Below, piece after piece: positions 21,156-30,123 of a stretch of DNA of 64,000 nucleotides. The position numbers and the translations under genes were made by a program. The stretch's first letter is position 1; each line of letters begins with the position of its first letter. Origin of the DNA: Thalassorhabdomicrobium marinisediminis (lineage in GTDB: Bacteria > Pseudomonadota > Alphaproteobacteria > Rhodobacterales > Rhodobacteraceae); NCBI RefSeq assembly GCF_003072065.1, contig NZ_QCYG01000007.1:62001-126000 (forward strand). The letters run 5' to 3'. The notes below the pieces were generated by a model. That model saw only the letters and a list, made by a program, of their open reading frames with translations. It did not search any database and had not been told where the DNA came from.

Positions 21156-21188
21156 CAAAACAAAGGGCCGCCCGGTCACGGACGGCCC
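21156..21188 (-). terminator. Intrinsic terminator/attenuator between binding protein and M24 gene
   Basis: Minus strand: arms GGGCCGTCCG and CGGGCGGCCC (one G-T pair) around a TGAC loop, then TTTGTTTTG. It sits 23 bases after the binding-protein stop and before the M24 gene, the usual place for an element that gives excess binding protein over downstream products. Confidence 0.7.
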
Positions 21189-21210
21189 CCTATGGTCTGC
21201 GCGACCGGTC

Positions 21211-22797
21211 TTAGTCTTTCTCGACCAGACGGTAGAAGACGAAGTCCGAGGTGGCCCCGTTGACGTAGCCGGACACGTCATCGTCCATCGCCACCTGATA
21301 GGCCGCCTGGAACATGATCACGATCGGGCTTTCTTCCTGCACCGCCTGTTGCAGCTCGATATACTGGTCAAGGCGTGCATCGGCGTCCGGCTCGGAAAGG
21401 GCCGCCATGGTTTTCTCGTTCAGCTCGTCCGGCACGGCCCAGGCGTTCCGCCATGTGGTGGTCGCCTGATAGTTCTCGTCCGAGTTGTCGGAGTTATAGG
21501 CGAAGGCCTTGGCGTTCGAGTGCGGGTCCATGAAGTCCGGCCCCCAATAAAGCAGCATCGCCGCGTGGGTCCGCTCACGGTATTTCGTGATGACCTGCGC
21601 GCCGGTGCCGGGCAGGATCTCGAAGTTGATGCCCGCGTCGGCAAAACTCGCCTGCAGCGATTGCGCCATGTCGGTGAACGGGGCCGCGTTGATCACGTCA
21701 AGCTCGACCGTGATGGGCAGCTCGACGCCAGCCTCTTCAAGGATCTGCTCGGCCTTTTCGGGGTCGTAGCTGTAGGGCGTATCCTCAAGCGCGCCGGGGA
21801 AACCCTTGGGCCAGAACGCCTGATGGATTTCCATCTGACCGGCAAGGAAGCTGTCGACCATACCGGAGTAATCCACCAGATAGCGGGCGGCTTCCCAGAC
21901 GGCCGGATCGGTCAGCGCGTCGTTTTTCTGGTTGAACGACAGGAAGTGCACGGCCGCCTGCGGGAAGGCTTCGACCTTGATTTCATCGCTGTCGATGCCT
22001 GCGATCTGGTCCGGCGTCAGGTTGCGCGCCATGTCCACGTCGCCCTGCTCAAGGAGCAATTGCTGCGTCGCGGCTTCGGCCACGTGCTGCAAGATCACCC
22101 CTTCCATCGCGGGCGCGCCCTTGAAGTAGTCGGGGTTGGCCTTGAGCCGCACCAGTTCCGCCGGACGGAAGGTCTGCAATTCGAACGGACCCGAGCCTGC
22201 GCTGTTCTCGTTCAGCCAGCCGTTGCCCATGTCGCCGTCGACCTCGTTGGCCATGACGGTTTCCATATCGACGATGGAGGCAGGACGCGAGGCCAGCACG
22301 TTGAGCACGAAAGCCGGAGAGAAATCACCGTCATATTTGACCGTGATCGTGTTGCCCTCGGCGGTGATCATCTCGTCCACGTTCTCAGGCGTCCAGCCAA
22401 GCTGCGCTAGAATAAACGCAGGCGTCAGGTCCAGCTTGATGACGCGCGCGAGCGAGCCGGTCACGTCTTCGGGGCGCACAGGGTTGCCCGAGTGGAACGT
22501 CGCGCCATCCCGCAGGGTGAAGGTCACGGTCTTGGCCTCGGCGTCGGTTTCCCAGTCAGACGCCAGACCGGCGGCCAGCACCGTGGGGTCTTCGGCGTCG
22601 TATTGCACCAGACGGTCATAGATGTTGGTGACAAGCTCGCCGCTGGTGAACTCATAGGCCTGCGCGGGGTCGATGGCGACGATGTCGTCAATGTTCTGTG
22701 CCACGACAAGCAGGTTCGGCGGGGTTTCCGCCATGGCCGGGGCCGCAAGTGGCAGCGCCAGAACGCTGGCCAGCAGGGCTGATCTAAGGGTTTTCAT
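21211..22797 (-). CDS. ABC transporter substrate-binding protein, family 5
   Basis: 528 residues. MKTLRSALLASVLALPLAAPAMA is a Sec signal peptide. The mature protein is of the DppA/OppA/opine family: NIYDRLVQYD, TFTLRDGATFHSGNPVRPEDV, GSGPFELQTFRPAELVRLKANP, SYDPEKAEQILEEAGV. The ligand cannot be read from sequence; dipeptides, opines or peptide-like amides are all possible. The ATG overlaps the XRE-cupin stop by ATGA. The permeases and ATPases are in the divergent plus-strand unit. Confidence 0.9.
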   Translation of the reverse strand: MKTLRSALLASVLALPLAAPAMAETPPNLLVVAQNIDDIVAIDPAQAYEFTSGELVTNIYDRLVQYDAEDPTVLAAGLASDWETDAEAKTVTFTLRDGATFHSGNPVRPEDVTGSLARVIKLDLTPAFILAQLGWTPENVDEMITAEGNTITVKYDGDFSPAFVLNVLASRPASIVDMETVMANEVDGDMGNGWLNENSAGSGPFELQTFRPAELVRLKANPDYFKGAPAMEGVILQHVAEAATQQLLLEQGDVDMARNLTPDQIAGIDSDEIKVEAFPQAAVHFLSFNQKNDALTDPAVWEAARYLVDYSGMVDSFLAGQMEIHQAFWPKGFPGALEDTPYSYDPEKAEQILEEAGVELPITVELDVINAAPFTDMAQSLQASFADAGINFEILPGTGAQVITKYRERTHAAMLLYWGPDFMDPHSNAKAFAYNSDNSDENYQATTTWRNAWAVPDELNEKTMAALSEPDADARLDQYIELQQAVQEESPIVIMFQAAYQVAMDDDVSGYVNGATSDFVFYRLVEKD

Positions 22798-23414
22798 GAG
22801 GTTTCTCCTGTTGGTTTCGGGGTTGATAGCTTGTGGTCCTTGCGGGCCAGCACGCTGAGCGTGCCGGTCCAGATCATGCGGGCGGGTCTGTCGCTGCGGT
22901 TGGCCCAGCTGTGCGGCGTGGCCCCGCTGTAATGCAGCGCATCCCCTGCCCCCATGGTCACTGTTTCGTCGCCCAGGGTCTGTTCGATTTCGCCCTCGAG
23001 CACGAAGATGATCTCTTCGCCCTCATGGGTCGCAACTTCGGACACATAGCCCGGCGGCACCATGAGGATATAGCTACTCAGCTCCGATCCGGGGTAGTCG
23101 TTGCTGATCGCCTCATAGGACATGGTCGAACCGGGCAGCGAGAATTGCGCCCGCTCATTGGCGCGCGACAGGCCCGTCGCAGCGCGGGGGGTGGTGATGA
23201 AATAGTCCAGATCGACTTCGAGCGCCTGGGCGATCTGCGCCAGCGTGCCCAGCGACGGCACCGCCTTGTCGGTCTCAACCTGGCTCAGATACCCCACCGA
23301 AAGGCCCGAGCGCTCGGCCACGGCCTTGAGCGTCAGCGAGAGTTTGCGGCGGCGTCCGCGGATGCGTTGCCCCAACACGGCAGGGGCCGTCGGTCTGGTT
23401 GTTTGATCCCTCAC
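22794..23414 (-). CDS. XRE-cupin transcriptional regulator
   Basis: 206 residues from GTG 23414, which has AAGGGGG upstream; the open frame to 23555 lies in the promoter region and is not used. HTH at ~18-72 (KLSLTLKAVAERSGLSVGYL, then SQVETDKAVPS), then a C-terminal cupin (EVATHEGEEIIFVLEGEIEQ; DALHYSGATPHSW). Such regulators usually sense the amine or amino acid handled by their neighbours. The gene is first in the minus unit, so it likely controls both itself and the divergent transporter operon through the sites at 23444-23474. Confidence 0.85.
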   Translation of the reverse strand: MRDQTTRPTAPAVLGQRIRGRRRKLSLTLKAVAERSGLSVGYLSQVETDKAVPSLGTLAQIAQALEVDLDYFITTPRAATGLSRANERAQFSLPGSTMSYEAISNDYPGSELSSYILMVPPGYVSEVATHEGEEIIFVLEGEIEQTLGDETVTMGAGDALHYSGATPHSWANRSDRPARMIWTGTLSVLARKDHKLSTPKPTGETS

Positions 23415-23443
23415 ACATCCCCCTTCTGCAGGTCCAAAGTCAG

Positions 23444-23474
23444 AAAACTTTTTTAGATGTAAACAAAACTTTTT
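23444..23474. promoter_or_regulatory. Twin AAAAcTTTT sites, likely operator
   Basis: The near-palindrome AAAACTTTTT occurs at 23444-23453 and 23465-23474, a spacing of exactly 21 bases (two helical turns), in the 146-base divergent region between the XRE-cupin regulator and the permease operon. The local sequence is strikingly A/T-rich for this genome. Best guess is a tandem binding site for the adjacent regulator, about 30 bases from its own start. Confidence 0.5.
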
Positions 23475-23560
23475 GCATTTGCCAAGCTCTTTCCCTACGG
23501 TTTGGCGAAACCATGCCCCGCCCCGATGGCAGGGTCTGAGCCCGAAGGACCGCAATTTCT

Positions 23561-24607
23561 ATGTCATTCAACCCCGATGTTCCGTCGATGCGCCTTGCAC
23601 GATTCGCCCGGTCTTTGGGCGGGTTCGCGGTGGTCACGGCGCTGACCTTCCTTGGCCTGCTGGCGATCACCTTCTTCATCGGGCGCGTCGTGCCAATCGA
23701 CCCGGTGCTGGCCGTCGTGGGCGACCGCGCCACCAACGCGCAGTATGAAACCGCGCGCATCGCCATGGGGCTGGACCGGCCCCTGATCGTGCAGTTTTTC
23801 TCATACGTGGGCGATGTGTTGCAGGGCGATCTGGGCACCTCGGTCTCCACCGGCCGGCCCGTCGCGCAGGACCTTGTGCGCGTGTTCCCCGCAACGCTCG
23901 AGATGGCCACCATCGGCATCATCATCGGCGTCGTACTGGGTGTGCCCATGGGCGTCTATGCCGCCGCCCGCGCCGGAAGCTGGTCCGATCAGGTGATCCG
24001 CGTGCTGGCGTTGCTGGGCTATTCGGTGCCCGCGTTCTGGCTGGGGCTTGTGGGTCTGGCGGTGTTCTATGCCGGTCTGGGCTGGGTCGGCGGCCCGGGG
24101 CGAATCGACGTCTTCTACGACGGTCTGGTCGAACCGGTGACCGGGCTGTTGCTCGTGGATTCCCTGCTCGACGGGCAGATGGACGTGTTCCGCAACGCCT
24201 TCCACCGGATCATTCTGCCCGCCACGATCCTTGGCTTCTTCTCGCTCGCTTACATCGCGCGGATGACCCGCAGCTTCATGCTCGACCAACTGAGCCAGGA
24301 GTACGTCACCACCGCCCGCGTCAAGGGCGTGAGCGAGACGCGGGTGATCTGGGGCCATGCCTTCGGCCCGATCCGCGTGCCACTGATCACCGTCATCGGG
24401 CTCAGCTACGCGGGCCTGCTGGAAGGCTCGGTGATGATCGAGACCGTGTTCTCGTGGCCGGGCATCGGCAACTACCTGACCACCGCCCTGTTCAACGCCG
24501 ATATGAACGCCGTTCTGGGCGCCACGCTGGTGATCGGCGCGGTGTTCATCCTGATCAACAAAGTGTCGGACGTGCTTTACCGCGTCCTTGACCCTCGCAG
24601 CCGATAG
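23561..24607 (+). CDS. ABC transporter permease, DppB type
   Basis: 348 residues with six predicted membrane helices and the inner-membrane BPD signature EYVTTARVKGVSETRVIWGHAF (conserved A-R-x-K-G). N-terminal LTFLGLLAITFFIGRVVPIDPV is the typical DppB first helix followed by a periplasmic segment. First gene of the plus-strand transporter unit; AAGGA lies 11 bases before the ATG. A start at the internal ATG 23588 is possible. Confidence 0.88.
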   Translation: MSFNPDVPSMRLARFARSLGGFAVVTALTFLGLLAITFFIGRVVPIDPVLAVVGDRATNAQYETARIAMGLDRPLIVQFFSYVGDVLQGDLGTSVSTGRPVAQDLVRVFPATLEMATIGIIIGVVLGVPMGVYAAARAGSWSDQVIRVLALLGYSVPAFWLGLVGLAVFYAGLGWVGGPGRIDVFYDGLVEPVTGLLLVDSLLDGQMDVFRNAFHRIILPATILGFFSLAYIARMTRSFMLDQLSQEYVTTARVKGVSETRVIWGHAFGPIRVPLITVIGLSYAGLLEGSVMIETVFSWPGIGNYLTTALFNADMNAVLGATLVIGAVFILINKVSDVLYRVLDPRSR

Positions 24608-24618
24608 GACGTCGCACG

Positions 24619-25515
24619 ATGCACGCATGGTTAATCTCTGACAGCCCCGCTTCGCGCCTGCAGGCCAGCGCCGGACGCTTCTACCGCGCAGGCGGGCTGC
24701 TGCTGCGCAACCCCTTGGCCGTGGCCGGGGTGCTGATCATCGGGCTGTTGATCGTCACCGCGATCTTCGCGCCGTGGATCGCCCCGGAAAGCCCCGTGGG
24801 GCAGAACCTGTCGAACCGGCTGCTGCCGCCCTCGGCGGACCACTGGATGGGCACGGACGAGCTGGGCCGCGACATCTTCTCGCGGGTGATCTACGGCTCA
24901 CGCATCACGCTGATGATCGTGGCGCTGGTGGCGGTGATCTCTGCGCCGCTCGGCCTCGTGATCGGGGCGATCTCGGGCTATTTCGGCGGCTGGACCGACC
25001 GCGTGCTGATGGGGCTGACGGATGTGTTCCTGTCGATGCCCAAGCTGATCATGGCGCTGGCCTTCGTCGCCGCCCTCGGGCCTGGCATCGAAAACGCCAT
25101 CATCGCCATCGCGATCACCGCATGGCCCGCCTATGCCCGCATCGCCCGCGCCGAAACGCTGACCTTCCGCAACGCGGAATTCGTCTCGGCCACGCGACTG
25201 CTCGGCGCCTCGCACCTGCGGATCATCTTCGCCCATGTGCTGCCGCTGTGCACCTCGTCGATGATCGTGCGGGTGACGCTCGATATGGCCGGGATCATCC
25301 TCACCGCCGCGGGTCTGGGCTTTCTGGGCCTTGGTGCGCAGCCGCCCCTGCCCGAATGGGGGGCGATGATCTCACGCGGGCGGGTGTTCATTCTGGACCA
25401 GTGGTGGGTGGCAACCATGCCCGGACTGGCCATCATCCTCGTCTCGCTCGGCTTTTGCTTCCTTGGCGACGGGCTGCGCGATGTTCTTGACCCCAAATCG
25501 GCGGGCAAATCATGA
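24619..25515 (+). CDS. ABC transporter permease, DppC type
   Basis: 298 residues. DppC-like: an N-terminal helix (NPLAVAGVLIIGLLIVTAIF), the conserved HWMGTDELGRDIFSRVIYGS, and the EAA loop (RIARAETLTFRNAEFVSATR). Pairs with the DppB-type permease 11 bases upstream to form the channel. Its stop overlaps the first ATPase by ATGA. Confidence 0.88.
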   Translation: MHAWLISDSPASRLQASAGRFYRAGGLLLRNPLAVAGVLIIGLLIVTAIFAPWIAPESPVGQNLSNRLLPPSADHWMGTDELGRDIFSRVIYGSRITLMIVALVAVISAPLGLVIGAISGYFGGWTDRVLMGLTDVFLSMPKLIMALAFVAALGPGIENAIIAIAITAWPAYARIARAETLTFRNAEFVSATRLLGASHLRIIFAHVLPLCTSSMIVRVTLDMAGIILTAAGLGFLGLGAQPPLPEWGAMISRGRVFILDQWWVATMPGLAIILVSLGFCFLGDGLRDVLDPKSAGKS

Positions 25516-26348
25516 CCGAACCCCTTCTCTCCGTGCGCGACCTGCGCGTGACCTTCCCCACCCCGCAAGGCCCCGTCGAGGTGGTCAAGGGCGTCTCCTT
25601 CGACCTGGGGCAAGAGCGCCTTGGCATCGTTGGCGAAAGCGGCTCGGGCAAGTCCATGACCGGCCGCGCGATCCTGCGGCTGATCCGGCCCCCGGGCAAG
25701 GTCACCGCCGAAAAGCTGGCCTTTCAGGGCCGCGATCTGCTGTCCCTGCCCGAGCGCGAGATGCGCGCCCTGCGCGGTGCCCGCATTTCCATGGTCATGC
25801 AGGACCCGCGCTATTCGCTCAATCCGGTGATGACCATCGGCCGCCAGATCGCCGAGGCCCTGCGCGTGCATGAAAACCTGTCGCGCAGCGCCACCCGCGC
25901 CCGCGTGCGCGACATGCTTGAGGCGGTGCAGATCAACGATCCCGACCGGGTGGCCAACATGTATCCGCACGAGGTCTCGGGCGGCATGGGCCAGCGGGTG
26001 ATGATCGCGATGATGCTGATCCCCGAGCCGCAGATCCTGATCGCGGACGAACCGACCAGCGCCCTTGACGTCAGCGTACAGGCACAGGTCCTCGACCTGA
26101 TCGACACGCTCGTCAAGGACAAGGGCATGGGGCTGATCCTGATCAGCCACGACCTGCAACTTGTCGCGCGCTACTGCGACCAGATCCTTGTGATGAACGC
26201 GGGCCGCGTGGTCGAACGCTGTGCAGCGGGCGAGCTTGACAAGGCCACGCACCCCTACACCCGCGGTCTGCTGGCCTCTGTGCCGCGCATGAACGAAGAC
26301 CGCGACACCCTGCCAACCTTGGACCGCACCGCGTGGGAGGGCACATGA
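25512..26348 (+). CDS. ABC transporter ATP-binding protein, DppD type
   Basis: 278 residues. Walker A GESGSGKS, Q loop VMQDPRYSLNPVMTIGRQIAEAL (the QDP-x-x-SLNP form typical of peptide importers), signature VSGGMGQR, Walker B QILIADEPTSALDVSVQAQ, H loop LISHDLQLV. The C-terminal oligopeptide-transporter extension is short. Signature is SGGMGQ instead of SGGMRQ, a small departure. Overlaps both neighbours by ATGA. Confidence 0.9.
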   Translation: MTEPLLSVRDLRVTFPTPQGPVEVVKGVSFDLGQERLGIVGESGSGKSMTGRAILRLIRPPGKVTAEKLAFQGRDLLSLPEREMRALRGARISMVMQDPRYSLNPVMTIGRQIAEALRVHENLSRSATRARVRDMLEAVQINDPDRVANMYPHEVSGGMGQRVMIAMMLIPEPQILIADEPTSALDVSVQAQVLDLIDTLVKDKGMGLILISHDLQLVARYCDQILVMNAGRVVERCAAGELDKATHPYTRGLLASVPRMNEDRDTLPTLDRTAWEGT

Positions 26349-27079
26349 CCGCCGCGATTTCACTCAACAACCTCGACATTTCCTACAGCGGCACCCGCGT
26401 CGTCGAAGGCGTGACCTTTGATGTGGCCGAGGGTGAGAGCTTCGCGCTCGTCGGCGAAAGCGGCTCGGGCAAATCGACTGTGCTCAAGGCCATCGCGGGC
26501 CTTGCCCCGGAGTGGTCAGGCGAAATGTCGATCCTCGGTCAGCCCCGCGGCCACGGGCCTGACAAAGACCTCGCCCGGACCTGTCAGATGGTGTTTCAGG
26601 ACCCCTACGGGTCGTTGCATCCGCGTAAGACCGTCGATGCGGTGCTGTCGGAACCGCTGGCGATCCACGGCCTTGGCAACCGGTCTGAACGGATCGAAAA
26701 AGCCCTGCGCGACGTCGGCCTCGACCGGCGTTTCCGCTTCCGCTATCCGCACCAGATGTCCGGCGGCCAGCGCCAGCGCGTGGCCATCGCCCGCGCGCTG
26801 ATGCTTGAGCCGAAGATCATGCTGCTGGATGAGCCGACCAGCGCGCTGGACGTGAGCGTGCAGGCCGAGATCCTCAACCTGCTCAAACGTCTGCGCGCGG
26901 AACAGAACCTCACCTATCTGCTGGTCAGCCACGACCTGCCCGTTGTCGGCTTCATGTGCGATCGGGTGGCGGTGATGACCAAGGGCCGGATCGTGGAAAT
27001 TGCTCCGGTCGACGCCCTGCACCACGGGGACTTTACTGACCCCTATTCCCGCCAACTCTATGCTGCCAGCGGCGGCTGA
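26345..27079 (+). CDS. ABC transporter ATP-binding protein, DppF type
   Basis: 244 residues from ATG 26345, overlapping the previous stop by ATGA. Walker A GESGSGKST, Q loop VFQDPYGSLHPRKTV, signature [17 protein letters not shown], Walker B IMLLDEPTSALDVSVQAE, H loop LVSHDLPVV. It lacks the longer tail of DppF, consistent with the short partner. Together with the three preceding genes and the divergent binding protein it completes one importer. Confidence 0.9.
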   Translation: MTAAISLNNLDISYSGTRVVEGVTFDVAEGESFALVGESGSGKSTVLKAIAGLAPEWSGEMSILGQPRGHGPDKDLARTCQMVFQDPYGSLHPRKTVDAVLSEPLAIHGLGNRSERIEKALRDVGLDRRFRFRYPHQMSGGQRQRVAIARALMLEPKIMLLDEPTSALDVSVQAEILNLLKRLRAEQNLTYLLVSHDLPVVGFMCDRVAVMTKGRIVEIAPVDALHHGDFTDPYSRQLYAASGG

Positions 27080-27098
27080 TTTTCAAAGGACACACTTC

Positions 27099-27590
27099 AT
27101 GACCACCCCACTTTCGCAGTTCAACGCCGACCTGTCCGCCGCCTCCACAGCCGACGCCGCGCAGGCCGCGCTGCACCGGCTGGCCGACACGCTGATCGGC
27201 GCAAAGCTGTTCACCGTGATGACCGTGGATATGGAGACCGAGCTGGCCAGCCGCTCCTACACCAGCGATCCGGAAAGCTACCCCACCTCGGGGACCAAGC
27301 CGATCACCCGCAACAGCTGGTTCAATCACGTCCATGACGAGCACAAGATGTTCGTGGCCAACACGCTGGCCGACATCGCCGATGTGTTCCCCGATCACGA
27401 GCTTATCGGCTCGCTGGGGTGCGGCTCGGTGATCAACCTGCCGGTGGTCCACAAGGGCGAGCTGATCGCGACGGTCAACATGCTGGACGCCGAGCAGCAC
27501 TACACGCCCGAGCGCCAGCAGATCGCGCTTGAGCAATTGACCCTGCCTGCGCTTGCGACGCTCTTGACCGTGGCGCAGCTCGAAGGCTGA
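27099..27590 (+). CDS. GAF domain protein of the transporter operon
   Basis: 163 residues from ATG 27099, 19 bases after the last ATPase with AAAGGA upstream. One GAF fold fills the protein (LADTLIGAKLFTVMTVDMET; GCGSVINLPVVHKGELIATV; TPERQQIALEQLTLPALATL). It resembles GAF-only proteins, but the cysteine pattern of free-methionine sulfoxide reductase is not there (a single Cys in LGCGS). It may bind or process the imported compound. Function unknown; its steady place in the operon is the only lead. Confidence 0.75.
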   Translation: MTTPLSQFNADLSAASTADAAQAALHRLADTLIGAKLFTVMTVDMETELASRSYTSDPESYPTSGTKPITRNSWFNHVHDEHKMFVANTLADIADVFPDHELIGSLGCGSVINLPVVHKGELIATVNMLDAEQHYTPERQQIALEQLTLPALATLLTVAQLEG

Positions 27591-27608
27591 TCCCCGCGCA
27601 GGCGACCC

Positions 27609-27660
27609 GCAAAACACCGCATCGCAGCCACAACGCGGCCGCGATGCGGCCATGTTTGCG
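27609..27660. terminator. Hairpin after the transporter operon
   Basis: Perfect 9-bp arms CCGCATCGC (27617-27625) and GCGATGCGG (27641-27649), extended by GCAAAACA / TGTTTGC with small bulges. It begins 18 bases after the GAF gene stop. No T tract follows. Probably closes the plus-strand operon. Confidence 0.45.
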
Positions 27661-27668
27661 TGCACAAT

Positions 27669-27699
27669 CCTTGGGTATTGACCCAGATTGATACCAAGG
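27669..27699 (+). promoter_or_regulatory. Hairpin that covers the ribosome site of the small ORF
   Basis: CCTTGGGTAT (27669-27678) can pair with ATACCAAGG (27691-27699), with one unpaired G, around a 12-base loop. The right arm includes the AAGG of the ribosome site for the ORF starting at 27708, so the fold would hide it. Could be an RNA switch, a thermosensor-like fold, or a DNA operator. Confidence 0.4.
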
Positions 27700-27707
27700 A
27701 TTGAACA

Positions 27708-27899
27708 ATGTATTCCTCAAAGACCACAACCCTTTCCGACCTCCGCACTTTTGTGATGGACGAACGCAAACATTGTGTTTCGGATCGGGAATGGAAATTC
27801 CGCCTCAAGGGCTACGGCTACGCCCTGCGCCAGACGCCGCGCGGCACGGTGCTGAGTACCCTGCCCCATGGCGTGGACCTTTGCACCCTCAACGTCTAA
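27708..27899 (+). CDS. 63-residue hypothetical protein
   Basis: Starts at ATG 27708, seven bases after AAGGA. Polar and basic, no membrane helix or signal (MYSSKTTTLSDLRTFVMDER, then HCVSDREWKFRLKGYGYALR). Codon third positions are GC-rich, which supports coding. I do not recognise the family. It is preceded by a hairpin that overlaps its ribosome site and converges on glpK, whose stop is 9 bases away. Confidence 0.6.
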   Translation: MYSSKTTTLSDLRTFVMDERKHCVSDREWKFRLKGYGYALRQTPRGTVLSTLPHGVDLCTLNV

Positions 27900-27908
27900 C
27901 GCCCGGAC

Positions 27909-29372
27909 CTAGCCGCGCGTGCGCCGGATCGCGTCCTGCCACCCGGCATAGCGCCGGTCCCTGGTGGCCTCGTCCATCTGCGGCGTGAACTGGTGATCCA
28001 GTGCCCATGTGCGGGCGAACCCGTCTTGATCGGGATAGACACCGGCACGCATGCCCGCAAGCCACGCCGCCCCCAAAGCCGTGGTTTCCAGCACCTTCGG
28101 GCGGTCCACCGGCGCGCCGATGATATCGGCCAGAAACTGCATCGCCCAGTCCGACGCGCTCATCCCGCCGTCCACGCGCAGGATACCGTCCTCCGCGCCG
28201 GTCCAATCCGCCCGCATCGCATCCAGCAGATCGCGGGTCTGGAAGCCCACGCTTTCCAAGGCCGCGCGGGCAAATTCCGCCGGACCTGCGTTGCGCGTCA
28301 GCCCGAAGATCGCGCCGCGCGCCTCGGCATCCCAATAGGGCGCGCCAAGCCCGGTGAAAGCGGGCACCAGATAAAGCTCAACCGAGGGGTCGGCCTTTTC
28401 CGCCAGCGGATGGGTGTCGGCCGCTTTGGCGATGATCCTTAACCCGTCGCGCAACCATTGCACCACCGCGCCCGCGATAAAAATCGACCCTTCCAGCGCA
28501 TAGGTCGGCTGGCCGTCCAATCGATAGGCGATGGTGCCAAGCAGGCGGTTCTCGCTCGTGACCAGTTCCGCGCCGGTGTTGAGCAGGGCAAAACAGCCCG
28601 TGCCATAGGTCGATTTCAGCATCCCCGGCTCGAAACAGGCCTGCCCGATGGTCGCCGCCTGCTGGTCGCCCGCGACGCCCAGAATAGGCAACTCGGGCCC
28701 GAACAGATCGGTCGTGCCGAAGTCGGCGGCGCAATCCAGAACCTCGGGCAGCATCGACATGGGAATGCCGAAACGCTCACAGATCGTGGTGCTCCAGCGG
28801 CCCTTGCGGATGTCATACAGCATGGTGCGTGCGGCGTTGGTGGCGTCGGTCACATGGCGTTTGCCGCCGGTGAGGCGCCAGATCAGGAAACTGTCGATGG
28901 TGCCGAAGGCCAGCTTGCCCGCCTCGGCCAGCTCGCGCGCACCCTCCACGGTCTCGAGGATGTAGCGCACCTTGGTGCCGCTGAAATAAGGATCGGCCAG
29001 AAGCCCCGTGCGGTGCCCGATCACTTCTTCGAAGCCTTCCGCGCGCAGTTCTTCGCAGAACTCCGAGGTGCGCCGATCCTGCCAGACGATGGCGTTGTGC
29101 AGCGCCTCGCCGGTCTCGCGGTTCCAGACCACGGTCGTCTCGCGTTGGTTGGTGATGCCGATGGCGGCGATGTCGTCGGACTTGGCGACGCATTGCCCGC
29201 AGACCGATTTCACCGTGGCCCAGATTTCTTCCACGTCGTGCTCGACCCATCCCGACTGCGGATAGATCTGCTGGAACTCTTCCTGCGCGATGTGGGCCAC
29301 GCGCATCTCTTCGTCGAACAGGATGGCGCGGGTGGATGTGGTGCCCTGATCAATGGCCAGCACAAAGGTCAC
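27909..29372 (-). CDS. glpK: Glycerol kinase
   Basis: 487 residues, a normal FGGY-family glycerol kinase (glycerol + ATP to glycerol 3-phosphate). Seen: [65 protein letters not shown]. Start is GTG 29372, overlapping the rlmE stop by GTGA. No glpF, glpD or regulator adjoins; the gene follows rlmE and the agl operon instead. glpK is usually catabolite-controlled, so sharing a transcript with sugar genes would be unusual. Confidence 0.95.
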   Translation of the reverse strand: MTFVLAIDQGTTSTRAILFDEEMRVAHIAQEEFQQIYPQSGWVEHDVEEIWATVKSVCGQCVAKSDDIAAIGITNQRETTVVWNRETGEALHNAIVWQDRRTSEFCEELRAEGFEEVIGHRTGLLADPYFSGTKVRYILETVEGARELAEAGKLAFGTIDSFLIWRLTGGKRHVTDATNAARTMLYDIRKGRWSTTICERFGIPMSMLPEVLDCAADFGTTDLFGPELPILGVAGDQQAATIGQACFEPGMLKSTYGTGCFALLNTGAELVTSENRLLGTIAYRLDGQPTYALEGSIFIAGAVVQWLRDGLRIIAKAADTHPLAEKADPSVELYLVPAFTGLGAPYWDAEARGAIFGLTRNAGPAEFARAALESVGFQTRDLLDAMRADWTGAEDGILRVDGGMSASDWAMQFLADIIGAPVDRPKVLETTALGAAWLAGMRAGVYPDQDGFARTWALDHQFTPQMDEATRDRRYAGWQDAIRRTRG

Positions 29373-30115
29373 GTCGCATCCTCCTCCTCGCGTCCGCGAT
29401 AGCCCATTGCGACGACGAATTTTTCCGAACTGTCGGACCGGGACGACGGCGGCTTGACGTTCATCACCTTGTCGAACTTCTGTTTCAGCAGCTTTTGCAA
29501 GTCGCCCTCGGCGCCTCCGGCCAGCACCTTGGCGATGAAAACGCCGCCCTCTTCCAGCACATCGAAGGCGAAATAGGCCGCCGCCTCACACAAAGCGATG
29601 ATCCGCAAGTGGTCCGTCTGCTTGTGCCCCGAGGCGCTGGCGGCCATGTCGGACATGACCACATCGGCCTTGCCGCCCAGCCACTCCTTCACCTTGATGT
29701 CTGCGTCATCTTCCATGAAATCAAGCTGGTAGAGCTCGGCCCCCGCGATGGGCTCCATCTCTTGCAGGTCGATGCCAAGGATCGTGCCCACAGGTTTGCC
29801 GGCCTTCTCGCCCAAGGCGTTGATCCGGGGCACCGCCACCTGACACCAGCCGCCCGGCGCCGCGCCCAGATCGACGACCCGTTTGCCCGGCGTCAGGAAA
29901 TTGAACTTCTCGTTCAGCTCAAGGATCTTGTAGGCCGCGCGCCCGCGATAGCCTTCGGCCTTGGCGCGCTGGACGTAAGGATCGTTCAACTGCCGCTGCA
30001 ACCATTTGGTCGACGACGTCTTGCGGCCACGCGCGGTCTTGACCTTGACGGTCAGGTCGCGCTGGCCCCGGCCCGAGGAATTCTTGCCGGTGCGGGATGT
30101 GGGCTTTTTTACCAT
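29369..30115 (-). CDS. rlmE: 23S rRNA (U2552-2'-O) methyltransferase
   Basis: 248 residues of the RlmE/FtsJ family, needed for late 50S maturation. A basic N-terminal tail (~1-45) precedes the SAM fold: motif [29 protein letters not shown], and [17 protein letters not shown] with the catalytic Lys. The K-D-K-E tetrad appears complete. It starts only 8 bases after aglK and overlaps glpK. Placement behind a sugar operon is unexpected for a housekeeping gene. Confidence 0.93.
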   Translation of the reverse strand: MVKKPTSRTGKNSSGRGQRDLTVKVKTARGRKTSSTKWLQRQLNDPYVQRAKAEGYRGRAAYKILELNEKFNFLTPGKRVVDLGAAPGGWCQVAVPRINALGEKAGKPVGTILGIDLQEMEPIAGAELYQLDFMEDDADIKVKEWLGGKADVVMSDMAASASGHKQTDHLRIIALCEAAAYFAFDVLEEGGVFIAKVLAGGAEGDLQKLLKQKFDKVMNVKPPSSRSDSSEKFVVAMGYRGREEEDAT

Positions 30116-30123
30116 AGCTCCGA

